From Nothophaeocryptopus gaeumannii (lineage: Eukaryota > Ascomycota > Dothideomycetes > Mycosphaerellales > Mycosphaerellaceae), in contig JASISA010000036.1 of the NCBI GenBank assembly GCA_031771865.1, positions 1-64,000 on the forward strand: 64,000 bases of DNA, given 5' to 3'. The notes beneath the pieces are model-generated. The model searched no databases, had not been told where the DNA came from, and saw only the letters and a list, made by a program, of their open reading frames with translations. Position 1 is the stretch's first letter; the number at the start of each line of letters is the position of its first letter. A program made the position numbers and the translations under genes. Positions 29,773 to 41,304 of this stretch are shown here, piece by piece.

Positions 29773-31949
29773 ATGGACGCCTTCGCTTCCACCGATGTGT
29801 CCTTCGCTCCGACGACCCTTCAAGCCTGGCTCGATGAGAATTTTGACATCCCCAGCCCAATGCCTACCAACCCCGACACGGCGGACAACCAATTGCCTAG
29901 CAACATCACCCGCAACGATGCTGAGCGTAAGTTCTCTCACTGAAGCTAATTGTCCCAAATTGAAGAGTGCTAACCATCCATTTGTAGCTCTGCTGACCAA
30001 TGACTGGTCTCATGGATTCGACGAGTTCTTGCGGGCTGAGAACGGCACTCAAGCGATCGTTGATCCCACGGGCACGAATCCACCGCTCCCTAGCGCCGCT
30101 CATCCAGGGGCGTACCAGACGTCCAATGATGTCGAGCCGTCACTGTTAGGAGCCAGCAGCCGCTCCAACAGCACCGAGCGTGGAGTGCCTTCACTGCATG
30201 GCTTTAACCCTATCACGTCCAACCACGATCTCGTCGACGCTCTCAATGATCCAGACTACTATCCTCTTCGTGATGCCATCATCATGGGATCCGGCGACTT
30301 TCAGGCTAGTGCGTCAGCATTCCGGCCGCAGAACACCCACATCGACTCGTTCCAACCTGCCATGCCTGCGATGACTCCTGCGGCATCGTCTTTCACGCGG
30401 CCCAACGCTCACCAGGGCAGGAAGCGCGGACCCATTATCTACATTTCAGACTCCAGCGACGGAAAGTCTCCGGGTAGCTCCGTCCGCGATGAGGTTGCTT
30501 ACGTGCCAAACGCCTTGAGTTACAAGCGACCACGTCTCCAGACATCTGGTCTGAACTATGCACAGTCTCCTTTCTATGACGAACCCAACGTTATGTTCAC
30601 AGAGCGTATCAACGAGACCAACGGCCAAAAGACTTCACAGAAGTCTATTCGTATACGTCGTCCGGGCTCGCATGCCTCCATTGGCCAGCGTGCTAAGCCT
30701 TCGGGTCAGTCGCAAGCAGCTTTCAAGCACAACTTCAGACACCAAGCTAACGGATACAAAGATCAGATACAGATGCGGCCGCAAGTGAGCCGTGACATCC
30801 GAGATGTCGGCACGCAAGCCAATGGAATGCCCGCCACCTACCCTGGGATGCCTGGTGGCAATCCGTTCTCTTTCTTCGACTTTCAGACTGGCAACGCCAA
30901 TCGCCAAAAGCTTGCTATGGAGCAAACCTCAGCAGCACACGGTGGATATGATGATGTCTTCTTCGGTGTGTCTTGTCAATTTCCTCCTCGTACCATATAC
31001 CCGCCTTACTGATCATCCGTATAGACCTTACGCGCCATGTCTCATTTGACATTGGCCAGCCGTCGGCAAGTGCATACCCTGTGCCATACACTAAAGTAGC
31101 TACTTCCGGCACGGCTAACGTCAACCCGTTCAAAAGTGAGTCCCTCTGTCGAAAACTTGGGTAGCATTTTCGTACTTCAGTGCCGTTTTTGAATCCACTC
31201 GGCGGCTGACACGCTTCAAAGCTCCGCAAAAAGCCACACTAATGGCCAACACTACTCTGGGCCCCAAACCTACCGCTGCTGCAGGCTCTAAACATGCGCC
31301 ACGCAGTGTGGTGAACAAGGCCAACAACTGCGATGAGCTAGATCACCTTGCCCCTCCGAATGCTGACGTGCCGGTGGGCTTGCCGACAACTGCGAAAGAG
31401 ATTGCCTGTTTCTTTCCAAACTCGATTTGGTCGCCGGAGCTAAGCGATCGATTGGTACGCAACGGCTGGCGCCCAAAACTCATGGCCAAACTACAGCTGC
31501 AGTCGCTGCCTACACAGGCGGACTACGAGACGGCGGTCAGCGATTTCACCGACCGCATCAAATATCAATACAATAGCAATGCGAAGGCTCTCTCCAAAGA
31601 CCCGAAGGCAGCAACGGCATGGAACAAGGCTCGCGATCCATGCGACGATCTCACGTCCGACCGCTGGCGGCTGCGCTCCGCTTACGGGAAAAAGGGCCCA
31701 ACCGATTGGGAGATTCTCCCTTTGAAGACCATCTACGATGCCGTTCTGTTCGACAAGTGTCCTAAGGGACCCGACGCCGGACCTTTGACCGAAATCTTCG
31801 AGCATGCGTGCGACAATGAAGATGAGCGGTACACCACCGAGGATTGTCTTGAAATCAAAGACGAGCTCGAGCGTCAGGGCAAGAATCTGACCCTTCAACA
31901 CCCCGGCTTTCGCAATCATGACCTGGAGAGCTTGTGGCGTATCCTTTAG
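29773..31949 (+). CDS. Family 2 member G, four-exon uncharacterised protein
   Basis: Exons 29773-29926, 29988-30965, 31025-31135 and 31222-31949 are joined by introns of 61, 59 and 86 bp, each with a plausible donor, a CTAAC/CTGAY branch site and an AG. Phases match throughout, giving 656 residues. The N-terminus is acidic (LQAWLDENFDIPSP; LLTNDWSHGFDEFL). The middle is Ser/Pro/Gln-rich with basic clusters (QGRKRGPIIYISDSSDG; SYKRPRLQ) that look like nuclear signals. The C-terminus, from about residue 472, carries the family 2 motif: FFP 478-480, W484, GWR 496-498, AK 503-504, QL 506-507. After the motif come TAW and an acidic end. Function unknown. Confidence 0.75.
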
Positions 31950-34387
31950 TGAGACGCCCTAAGCTCAACCGTGGCCGATCGGCTTTCCCATTTCATCGTA
32001 CTCGCGCACAGAGAAGTGCTATTCCTCTTCGCCAGGCTCTGACCACGACGCCACACTCGCGATTGGTTCGCCATACTTGGGTACGCTAGGCAGCAGAATT
32101 TCAACTACACCACTCGCCATTGGGACTCCTTAGAGGCCAAAGTCACCCCTACCACGACTCTTCCGTCAGAAGGTCAGTTCGGCAATCTGGACATGGAGGC
32201 CTTGGATCTTGTTCGCAATGACGAAGAATCTTGAACGACTTCCACGGTCAACATCAATGGCGAAAACCACAGCGACCCTGGCTGATAAGGTTCGAGCTTG
32301 ACGCAATCATTCTATCAAATCGAGAGACCTCGGATTGGACTGATTGACGTTAGCGAAGGCCAAGATTGATTGATTGACGTATTCATATATGGATCGATTG
32401 ACCCTTGGATTGACTCGGAACGACGAATCGGCTATGTAGGCCCAAAATACATACCTTTTAGGAGAAGGCTGATCTCACAAGCACCGAGAATATCTGATAT
32501 TGTGGACAGCACATTAGCGAGGATTTCTAGGAAGATTTGCAATTTTTCTTTGCGGCTGTTTCTTTCGAGCGATATCGTGTTCTAGCATGTCTTGCAGCAT
32601 GCCTTGCGAGCGTCATTGACTGCTGAGGCTTGCTTGCGCCTGCCCAGCCACCGGGCTGTCACTTTACCAGGCTACGACGTCACGATCAGAGATACCGCAG
32701 AAGCATTTTCCTTGATGAATGAATTATGAGTTGTGTTTCTTTGTGTCTCTTTCAACCGAGCCTCATCTCTTTGAGCTGTACTGATAATTCAAGGTTAGTC
32801 TGTGAGGATGTGTGAGTGAAGGGTGTTTGTCTCTTAATTCTCTTTGACAAGATCCAACCTGCTGCGTTGAACTTCCGATTGCGTGCATTGCAGCCAATAC
32901 ACAGCACTTGAGTACATCATGTTACTATCGACAGCATAGATACACTTCCTCAATGGCTCGGTAGGTGGACTTAGCACTGCCAGCCGCGATTGCCTGAATT
33001 TCGAGGCACAGCACACGTTTTTGCCGGACCCAGCGTGTGTCATGAAAGTCGTAGAGCAACTATTGCCAAGCAACTCCCAGCTTTGGAAAGGTTCATCTAT
33101 TGTGTAGCATTTGAACCAGCGCTCAAAGCGATTTGCGGACGAGACCGTTGAGTCAACAGAGTCTGGACATCCCTCCGTATCGAATGAAGATTTATGATTG
33201 CATGGAGGGCAAGCAATTAGTAGAGAAGTAGAAGTGTCTTGCCCTGACTGAGCGGCCGATGGCTCTTTTGTTCGCGTGGAAGAACTCATGGTGAGTGATT
33301 TGAATGTAGGCTCACAAGCCTGCTACCTGTGGTCTGTAAGGAGAGTCTCTTCAAGGATGCGGACTCACCTATGTATCTCTCGACGAGCGATATGTTTCAT
33401 CTCCTATCATCTGTGAGAGCAGTTGCACAGGTCTGCACTCACGCCTTGAAGAATGGACGATCGAGTTTGTATTTTTGGATATTTTCTGGTGATTGCAGTC
33501 CTCCCTAGCTCCTCGCACTATGAATTAGGGCTAGATTATAGATCCATCAGCCGCCAATGATTCATTTAATGAGCTTTGCTGGGTCGAACTCACCTCTTTT
33601 ATCGTCAAGATTGGTCTAACACTCGATAGTCTTCTTCCTCTTCTGTCTGGAACCCCTATCTACCTGTGGCATTCTGATTCTGACTGTACTATTGGAAGAC
33701 TAGTAAGAAGGAGCAGCAAGCGAATCAATCGATAAGAGGTTTATCCCACGGGAACGACGGCTTAACTCCTGGTTTACCATCGGGTAATGATACTGGTTTC
33801 CCTCTTCATAGCCAACTTCTCTCCTCCTTGGACCGTTCCCTACTATTCTGTCCCTGTGATTGCAGACCTGCAGTTGGAATACTTCCTCGAGTTTCATTGA
33901 TTGATAGGCCAATCACATGTGCCCGCGGGTGAAGAATAAAACTTCATCCTATGATGTCTAGAGTTGCAGGTGAAGAATGAACCGGTCAGCTGCACTGACC
34001 ACGTATTGCAGACCAGATATGCTATACCCTGCTGCTCGACCGCCTCTTCCTTCTTCAACATAACATCATCTTCTACCACACAACATATCCTTCCAGCACC
34101 ACCAACCACCACCAACATTGGCCAGCAGCGAAGGGATAAAGGGGCTGAACAAAGCCCCTTAAGCGCAACAAGCAACATCGGCGCGTGTTTCCCTACGGCC
34201 CGAGTCACCGAATTCGCGGCAGCAAACACGTCACAGTCGCCTGAAGAATCTTTTAAAAGCTTCGCTTGTTTGGTGCCGAATTTGCTGTTTGAACACTGAC
34301 TGGAAAAGGGGTTCAGCTTCGTGTTTCCCCTTCCGCCTACCTCGAAATCTTCCTCACACTACACACCACTGTAACAACAAACACATT
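31950..34387. other. Long intergenic region between G and D
   Basis: Mostly without coding signal. A small cluster of GATTGATTGACG-like repeats sits near 32365-32410. One possible short gene (32834-33289, minus) is listed separately. CT- and CA-rich sequence at 34050-34385 is the probable promoter and leader of gene D. Confidence 0.5.
32834..33289 (-). CDS. Possible 151-residue hypothetical protein
   Basis: An open frame starting in a good context (CACCATGAG) with a polar, Ser/Thr-rich N-terminus and seven cysteines scattered through the sequence. There is no signal peptide, known motif or paralogue in the window. It may be chance. Confidence 0.3.
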   Translation of the reverse strand: MSSSTRTKEPSAAQSGQDTSTSLLIACPPCNHKSSFDTEGCPDSVDSTVSSANRFERWFKCYTIDEPFQSWELLGNSCSTTFMTHAGSGKNVCCASKFRQSRLAVLSPPTEPLRKCIYAVDSNMMYSSAVYWLQCTQSEVQRSRLDLVKEN

Positions 34388-35666
34388 ATGGAGCCACAAC
34401 AGCGCAGCACCCTGAGCGCCATTTCTGGCAACGAAAAGGTGAACGCCTCTCTACCATCGATCGAAAAGCTAGGTCAGCGGGGGAGGAACCCGATGCCTCG
34501 AGGTAACAAGCAGGCAATGGGAGTGGCGTTGAACTCGGAGCAGTGGGAGGAGTTCCTGAAGTTTCTTCCACTTCTCGACATCGGGAAAGGCATGAAAGAC
34601 GAGGCCCTCGAGGCTACCTTCACTCCTGAGAAAGTCATCCTCGACTTCAAGATTGACGGCGTTCCGAAGATCGTCTTTTTCACATCGCCTGAGCAGGACG
34701 GTATCAAGACGGCTGCTTCTGGGCAAAGCGTTTCGACCCAGTCTGGAACACTCGCCAACGGGAAACAGTCAGGAGGCTCGTCCTCGAAGAAGGGAGGCAA
34801 TGTGAAGGGTGGCGGCTCGAAGAAAGGTGGTGGAGACAAGGAGGAAGACGGAAAGAAGAGGAACAACGAGGCTTTCCGCACCGCCGTGTCCGAGTCCCTT
34901 GACATTGCCCGCCTCGTCCTTGGAGCCATCGAGCTCTGCACCTTCTTCCCGATACACTCCCGGTGGGCTGGATACCTAATTCGGTTCCTCCGCCACGGTT
35001 GGCGGCTTCTTCAGATTGCAAAAGCGCAGCTTCATGCCCGCGGGCAGCTCACCCGCGTCGAATTGGACAAGTGCTACGCCGCTCTTCGAGTCCGGGTCAG
35101 CGTTGCCCTTCGAGACCTCTACGGCAGCACTAGCCTTACTCTCACTGCGTGGGAGACAGCCGGCGGCCCAGATACTGTGGCATTCGGCGCCCCAGCGGCC
35201 GGGACTACTCACCACAACCTGTACGATGTGTCCCGAGCCACTCCCGCCTTCGCTCGCCTTCGAGGCCAGCAAACCCTTGGTGATCCTACTCTTCAGCAGG
35301 TAAGCAGATATATCTTCACCTACCAAAGCTCGGACCTTTCAGATGCTAAACCGTAAACAGGTGATCAACGGGGTAGTGAACTGGCCTTCGGGACAAGACG
35401 TTGGTGTCTTCACCCAAGCTCTGCAGTGGGCAATGACTCCCGGCAGTGGAGTCAATATGGCTACCACAGATGTGACTGCCCTGCCTGCCATCATTGCTGC
35501 TCAGGGATTCCAGCCACCAGCTGAAGCTGCCAACACCTCTACCTGGGACGCCTCGGCTTTGGCCCGACTTCAGGCAAACGTTCCCAGTCCTACTACATCA
35601 GCTGTGGCGTTCCATAGCAATTCGGCAACCCGCGGATCAAGAGCAAGCGTGGAAAGCCGCACGTGA
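34388..35666 (+). CDS. Family 2 member D
   Basis: Exons 34388-35299 and 35361-35666 are joined over a 61 bp intron (GTAAGC, TGCTAAAC branch, ACAG) to give 405 residues. Residues ~45-100 form a compact acidic/hydrophobic segment (EQWEEFLKFLPLLDIG; EKVILDFKIDGVPKIVFF). Residues 127-160 are a Gly/Lys/Ser linker. The family motif follows (ELCTFFP 182-188, W193, HGWR 203-206, IAKAQL 210-215, RGQLTR). A C-terminal block is shared with gene E: LYD, then PTLQQV exactly at the splice site, then TSTWDASALARL. The start at 34388 was chosen over an upstream in-frame Met at 34289 because the leader looks non-coding. Unknown function. Confidence 0.75.
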
Positions 35667-35689
35667 TAACGGAGTTTACGGATAAGTTC

Positions 35690-38120
35690 AGGAGTCTAGG
35701 CAGGATACCCGATTGGACTTGGGACGGAATTGGGAGTCGAGATGGGATAACCAGTGTGACTCGAAAAAGCATTCCAAAGACTCGGGTTGTGATATTGCTT
35801 TGAATATAAGGCATGATAGCAGCCTTTACCTCCTCCCCTAATACATCGTCTCTCATGTCTCCGACAGACTCTAGCCATCCATGGTATCAGGTAGAAAGCC
35901 AGGTGTTCGCATGCCAAAACCACTCTTGAAGACTGGCTTATGATTTAGCATTCTCTGGCACTCAGGAAGAAACGCCAGTCGTCTCAAATTGGATAAAATC
36001 CATCACAGGAGGTTTCCTTCCATTCTCCCTTTCATATGTCTCCGGAAGCTTTGGCAAGCTATGAGCGCGAATGTAAATCCGGGTTATCACAGAGCGGAGC
36101 TAGTCGTAGAGACCTGCCTGTGATATGTATCTTTCGGTGCTCAAAGACGGATCTGTCATGATCAGCATGATATGAGTCTTCCCTTCGCTCTCCTTGAAAC
36201 TTTCTCTTGTGTCTCAGACAGAGCTTGATGAGCCACGCTATGGAATTGAGAGCCGTAGTGTTCCAGGCCAATTTCAGAAGCAGAGGTTGGCTTGTGGTAT
36301 TGCATCCTCTGGCTGTCGGAAATGGGAGAACGATAAAACGCAGGGTGGAAGCCTTCTCGTCTTTGTGCTCGTTTCCAGCCAAAGGCGTCACCAACGAAGC
36401 AGACGAGCCATGGTGTTGAATACAAAGCCGGAACCTTACAGATCAGAGTCAGAAGTAGAGACTGACTTTTGGATGTTCCCTTTTCTAGACATGCGAGATG
36501 GGGTGACGCAGTGTAGTTGGGATCCGAAGGACTCAGCATGGCCTTCGTGGCTTCCTAGAGTGGCTGAATGGCGTGATAGCAGTATTCTCCTCCCCGACTA
36601 TGTTCTAATGTTTCAGGTGTTTCTAACACAAGTAGACGAGCCACGGCATTAGGTGAAAGCATGGATGATCACAGGCCCGACCCAAAATTTGAACGTGTAC
36701 TGTAATTGTCTGTCTTTTGGGTATGAAGAGCCGGGATGATCCAGTGTAACAATGCACCAAGGACAGACCAGTCTATATTGACCGAATGGCAGGATAGCAG
36801 CGTTATTGCTCCCCTCGTCTAGATCGAATATTCCATATGTCTGCAGTAAAAGTTAACGGACCAATGCAATGGATAGAACCCCAGATGGAAGTAGACCAGA
36901 GCTAGACGTTGGGACCAGCCTGCCGAATTGAGTACGCCAACTCTAGAAAGTGGGGAAAGGCTGTATAGGTAGTGTCCTGAGGCCTCAAGACTGTGCTTCA
37001 GTCTTTCTAAACTGTTTTAAAGGGCATGTTTGGGGTACTCTCCTCCCCATCCTCTAGGTCAGTGTTTCATATGTCTCCATTAACGGCTAGGGAATCGGCA
37101 TATCAGCTGAACGGCCGTTGTATCACAGCCCGGAGCTCATTAGAGGGACAGCCTCAGCGTGCCAGGCAGGCCGACCACTTCACAATTCAGCTTCAAGATT
37201 ACCATGCAGAAGTGGCCCGCGCGGACCTCCAATACCACTGGACTCAGAAAGGGCATAAGAAGCGGAAATTGCGTAGTCTCTACAAGAAATTGTAGTAGCT
37301 GGTCCTGTACGAGTGCAAGGTGGCCAAGGACAAGGGCCGGCAGGAGATTGATTCGAAGCTCGGCAACGCGAACGGCACAGATCCCAACACTGTGGCGAAT
37401 GTCACTCCAATCTTGGAGGAATGGAACTATTTGAAGCGCGAGGTGAACACGCTGAGCAAGCTTGGATGGTGACATACTCCGCGCGAAAGTTGCCAAGGGA
37501 TGAGTTCCACGGACATGGGTAGTTGGTTCCACCTGACTTTCTTCGCTGTGGCTTGGGAAAGACGCACTGAGCGTGGGGCCCATCGTCTCATGTGTCTTCT
37601 CGCAAACAAAATGGCCAACCACGGCATCAGAGGAGAAACTGAGCCAGTGCCCGCTAGAGGTGTAGGAGGAGATCTGCTTCCAATCTTCAGCTCGTAATGG
37701 AAATGGGAGTAGCTAAGATGACCAGAAGGACTTAGCAATCCGAGGGCCTGGAACGCAGAAGACACAGATGGATGTTAAACCCTCCTCCTTCAATCCAATC
37801 CATCAGACTACAAAATCGAAGCACTCTCTTCATTCCTTCGTAAGAGCTTCGTCTAATACCTCCCCTGCCAGTTGATTAATTGGACCGTCAGATGCGAGAC
37901 CAAGTGATCGCCTACAAGTGGCATTGATGGAGACTAGGATCGTTACTGAAGAACAACCAAAGTGCAGGATAGATGTATTACCACCTCCCATTACCTCAAG
38001 TCCAGCCGGGCACCTCTATCGCGAGTTGATGAGCCGGAGTATGAGATGCAGGACCAAGCGATTAAGGACACTCACCAAAAGCGGAGACTAGCCTGTGCTA
38101 TCTTGGCTTTTTGGTGTCCT
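35690..38120 (+). repeat. Decayed tandem array of ~150-235 bp units
   Basis: A recurring block starts with a GCRKGATAGCAG-like word, then a CCTCCCC tract, a CATATGTCTC-like word some 40 bp later, and GAGCCAYG..ATGG after that. Clear copies begin near 35813, 36166, 36570, 36787 and 37963; weaker ones near 36008, 36338, 37026, 37560 and 37790. Sequence before each block (GATGGG..GAC.CAGTGTA, AGGACT.AGCA) also recurs, so the unit is the full spacing. Copies are strongly diverged and none is open over its length. It starts immediately after gene D and ends before gene E. Confidence 0.65.
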
Positions 38121-38197
38121 AGCAAATGAGACGTCTTTGAATTTAAGGATGGGGACGCTCTTCCCTTCCCCTTTCCCGGTTCTGCATGTGCTCCCCT

Positions 38198-38416
38198 TCA
38201 CGGTTTGATTGACCAGAGAAGCTGAGGTGAAGCCGGGTAACTACAAGCTAGACTCGTGCTTGGAAGCCAGATTGAATCAAGCTTGGTTGAGAATTTAGAG
38301 GGCGGTCTCACACCGAACCAGAGGTATCCGGAGAGGGCTTTGTCAAGAATGATTTTCGGCACCTCAGCAATGATCTTGTGCTCTTTGCAGTCAATGATCC
38401 CGTCGGGCTCATCCAT
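38198..38416 (-). CDS. Possible gene fragment, unrecognised
   Basis: A 72-codon frame whose first half looks like protein (MDEPDGIIDCKEHKIIAEVP, then KIILDKALSGYLWF). A second frame upstream (38621-38409) runs into it with a one-base shift, so this may be one frameshifted or spliced gene. No motif recognised. Confidence 0.3.
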   Translation of the reverse strand: MDEPDGIIDCKEHKIIAEVPKIILDKALSGYLWFGVRPPSKFSTKLDSIWLPSTSLACSYPASPQLLWSIKP

Positions 38417-38792
38417 TTCCGTGGAAAATTAGCTTGAAATGGCAAAGCATACTCGATTCAGAGTCGGCAATATCATGGCACTGTGTCTGCTCGCTTTCTC
38501 TTTGATGCTCCACAACTCGCGCCCAGTGCCGATGTTGTAGTTTCGTACTTTCTAGAAGACGTTCTTTGGCCAGACGGCGGTATGCTGGTCTTGAGAAGAA
38601 AGGGCATACAACCAAGAACAAGGTCCGCGAAGATACTTAGAAGGCCATAAGATTGCATCTTTCTCCTCACGTTCTGTACCTGGGTTAGGCAGTATTCCAA
38701 TTTGTCCCTAGATCCACGTATACACATCACTTCGACGTTTCATATACTACAACCAACCGGCGGTCTCGTCTCTGGTTGATGGAAGGTTGGCT

Positions 38793-38827
38793 TGCGGTCG
38801 CTGAAGTTGCATGTGAAAGCTGCGCAC
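38793..38827 (+). repeat. Dispersed element shared with the A and B upstream regions
   Basis: The sequence GCGGTCGCTGAAGTTGCA followed by GTGAAAGC and GCGCACGA occurs ~560 bp upstream of gene E. Similar sequences lie at about 19635 (upstream of gene B) and 17103 (upstream of gene A), all in the same absolute orientation although A and B are on the other strand. It is either a small dispersed repeat or a shared regulatory element. The rest of 38417-39355 shows only CT/CA-rich leader sequence of gene E. Confidence 0.45.
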
Positions 38828-39355
38828 GAGCCTCTCGTCCCGGCGGCTTTGATGTCGGCTTGGCCCGGCTACTTCTTGATTGGCCCTTCGTCCTACACTC
38901 TTGGGTGCTGCATTGATACGAAGAGCAAACGCGGTTCCGGCTTAGCCGAAGCTCGCGTATTTTCGCTTGCTGCTCTTGCATGCGGTTTTAGACATCGACA
39001 CGCTTGTCTTGCATCGGCATTGCCTCAAGCACAACAAGGTCAGCCTCTCAACGCATCCGCCGCTGCTTCAATGATCGCTGACAGGGCCTTGCTCTAGCAA
39101 CCGACGGCACCACCTCGCTCTCTTTCGACCCTGGCGATAAGAGCTCGTGGCTCGACCGAGCAAGGTCCTCTCCTCGACTCCACCGCCGACCAGATCCTTA
39201 CTCAAGTATGTACTCCCTCTTGCTGCAAGAGACAAGCCCAATGTCATGGGATATCCCTGGGCCCCATTTCCCTTGTGCGCGCGCTGACAGGACTCTTTTT
39301 GTGGGACAGGAAACCTCGACTCCCCCCCCCCGCGCTCTCTACCCATACAACCACC

Positions 39356-40864
39356 ATGGTTTCCGGGGGCGCGAACGAGCCCTGGGCAGAGGCTGATGCA
39401 AGAGGTAAGTCTTTTGCCCTTTCGCATGCCATCGCAGCTTCAGATGCCAATGCTAATACCTTCTCAGCCGAGTCGCGCCCCTTGGTCTTTCGTCCTGCGC
39501 CTGCTCAGGGGAGCGACGTGGGCATTCCAAGCTCACCATCCTCCCCATCATCTCCCATCGCCGCCACTCTCCAGCCCTCTGAGCCCTTCTGCGTCTTGCG
39601 CCTCGCCAACAGCGCAGCAACATTTTCGTCCCTGGGAGAGCTCGCAAAGCAATTGGGATGTCTCGGCAACGGCGGCGCCATTACTTTTCGCAATTCCCAG
39701 GGTAGGTCCGTCGCCGTGAAGACGGTTGATGGCGCCCTTCACCTCGCCAGCCCAGCGTCTCGTCTCGCAGAGATGGTCTTTGACGACGACGATCCATTCG
39801 CAGACGACGCGCGAATCGATGCCGCCGAGACGGCGAAGACAACGCGCGACTCCCGGTCATTTCCCAAGACTCCAGCGGGCGGTAAGAAGGATCGAGGAAA
39901 GAAGAAGGGCGAGAAGAAGCCAGGGAAAGGTGGCGTTGGGAAGTGTTCAGGGGCAAAGAACAGCCTCTACTTGGCTTCTGCTGTCTCCGTCAACGTTGAG
40001 TTGCCTCAGACCCCGCTGGGAATGCTCGAGATGTGCATATACCTCCCGCACCACTCGCCCTGGTACCGCTTCTGGATTCGAGCATTACCGCACGGCTGGC
40101 GCTCGTCGGACGTGGCCAAAGCCCAGCTGCATGGACGTGGCCAGCTGACGCGCGAGAACTATCGCAAGCGTGATGCGACCTGCCGGCACCAAGCCATTAC
40201 AGCGGGCCGCAAATACTACAATGACGAGTCCTGGACACCAACTGCCTGGCTTCAGGGAGGTAGCGCGGAGGCTCAGCCGTACGGCGCACCTCCAGCTGGT
40301 GGCACTTACGGCTCGCACCTCGATTTGTACGACATGGCACAGTCGAACTGGACTCCTCCGCCAGGCGTCACTACCACCGGTGCGCCCACCCTGCAGCAGG
40401 TCGCCAACGGTGTTACGGTGCCACCAACTGGTGAGGATGCCGGACTCCTGACTCAAGTCATCGAGTGGAGCAAGACGCAGGGCGTCCGATTCATGGCCTC
40501 CCACGACTTGAGCCAGCTACCGCAGCTCATCCAGCAGGCTGGTGCTGTCGCCCCTTTTGAAGCTCGTACTACGTCTACCTGGGACGTGAATGCGCTCGCG
40601 CGTCTTCGGGCCAGCGTACCGGATCCTCAGTCCCGTCTGTGCTGGCTGGGCTTGATGATGGCATGCTATCGCCGCCATTGTTGGAAGCCGGATCGGGCGC
40701 ATTTGCTTTACTTGAGGCGTTTTCTTTCCGTTCTTTCGGACATCTCGGAGACTGCGGCAGTGACTACAGCATCGAGAGCGAAGCTGTATGCCAATAGTGG
40801 ATGCCGCGCGCGCGAGAGAGGCGCTGTTGATTATTGCTTGCTTGTTGTGAGAGTACAAGTCTGA
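39356..40864 (+). CDS. Family 2 member E
   Basis: The start CCACCATGG (39356) is followed by a short first exon (39356-39404), a 63 bp intron with GTAAGT, GCTAAT and CTCAG, then one long exon from 39468. The product is 481 residues; the intron is a multiple of three without stops, so retention would stay in frame. The middle is acidic (FDDDDPFADDARIDAAE), then Gly/Lys-rich (GGKKDRGKKKGEKKPGKGG). The family 2 motif follows (EMCIYLPHHSPW, HGWR, VAKAQLHGRGQLTR), then LYD, APTLQQVANGV and TSTWDVNALARL, all aligning with gene D. The last ~70 residues look less protein-like and may reflect a missed intron. Function unknown. Confidence 0.72.
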   Translation: MVSGGANEPWAEADARGKSFALSHAIAASDANANTFSAESRPLVFRPAPAQGSDVGIPSSPSSPSSPIAATLQPSEPFCVLRLANSAATFSSLGELAKQLGCLGNGGAITFRNSQGRSVAVKTVDGALHLASPASRLAEMVFDDDDPFADDARIDAAETAKTTRDSRSFPKTPAGGKKDRGKKKGEKKPGKGGVGKCSGAKNSLYLASAVSVNVELPQTPLGMLEMCIYLPHHSPWYRFWIRALPHGWRSSDVAKAQLHGRGQLTRENYRKRDATCRHQAITAGRKYYNDESWTPTAWLQGGSAEAQPYGAPPAGGTYGSHLDLYDMAQSNWTPPPGVTTTGAPTLQQVANGVTVPPTGEDAGLLTQVIEWSKTQGVRFMASHDLSQLPQLIQQAGAVAPFEARTTSTWDVNALARLRASVPDPQSRLCWLGLMMACYRRHCWKPDRAHLLYLRRFLSVLSDISETAAVTTASRAKLYANSGCRARERGAVDYCLLVVRVQV

Positions 40865-41076
40865 GTTCTTGATAGAAAGTTGGTGGAATGTAACCTCCCG
40901 CTGACTCAGCGCTCAGGCTAGCCCCTTCAGGACTGCTAACCGAGCTCTGGGCGTAAACAGCAACACTTCTTCGTCCTCCCTCTGCCGTCCTCTGCCTTGA
41001 ATCATTCGCAACGAAATACATACATCACCAGCTGTCTTTACTACTCACCCTCTCTCTTCTCCAAAGCTTGTCTGCG

Positions 41077-41304
41077 ATGCCGATCTCAGAGACAGAGCTT
41101 CTTGCTTTGATGAGTCTTTCTGAACAAGACCTGCTATGGCTCATTCAGTCTCTGCTGAGTGGCAGTCTCTGGATGCTGACCGAGTTCCTGGATGAAGACG
41201 ATGAAGTCGATGACGATCTGGCATACGACCAGCAGCGCAGAAATAGTCTTACCGACGAGGATGTAGAGCTTCTGGCCTATGGAGTACATGCAGATTGGCC
41301 GTGA
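41077..41304 (+). CDS. Small acidic protein, hypothetical
   Basis: A 75-residue frame (MPISETELLALMSLSEQDLL...) preceded by a CT-rich leader typical of fungal promoters. It is Leu/Glu/Asp-rich with an acidic run (DEDDEVDDDLAYD). Another frame continues as MEYMQIGREQWSAYG, so a missed intron or frameshift may hide a longer gene. The rest of 40865-42256 shows little else. Confidence 0.4.
   Translation: MPISETELLALMSLSEQDLLWLIQSLLSGSLWMLTEFLDEDDEVDDDLAYDQQRRNSLTDEDVELLAYGVHADWP

Noticed and set aside
36194..36652. 152-codon open frame on the plus strand
   Set aside because: It runs across several copies of the decayed repeat array; neighbouring copies are not open and the repetition is at DNA level.
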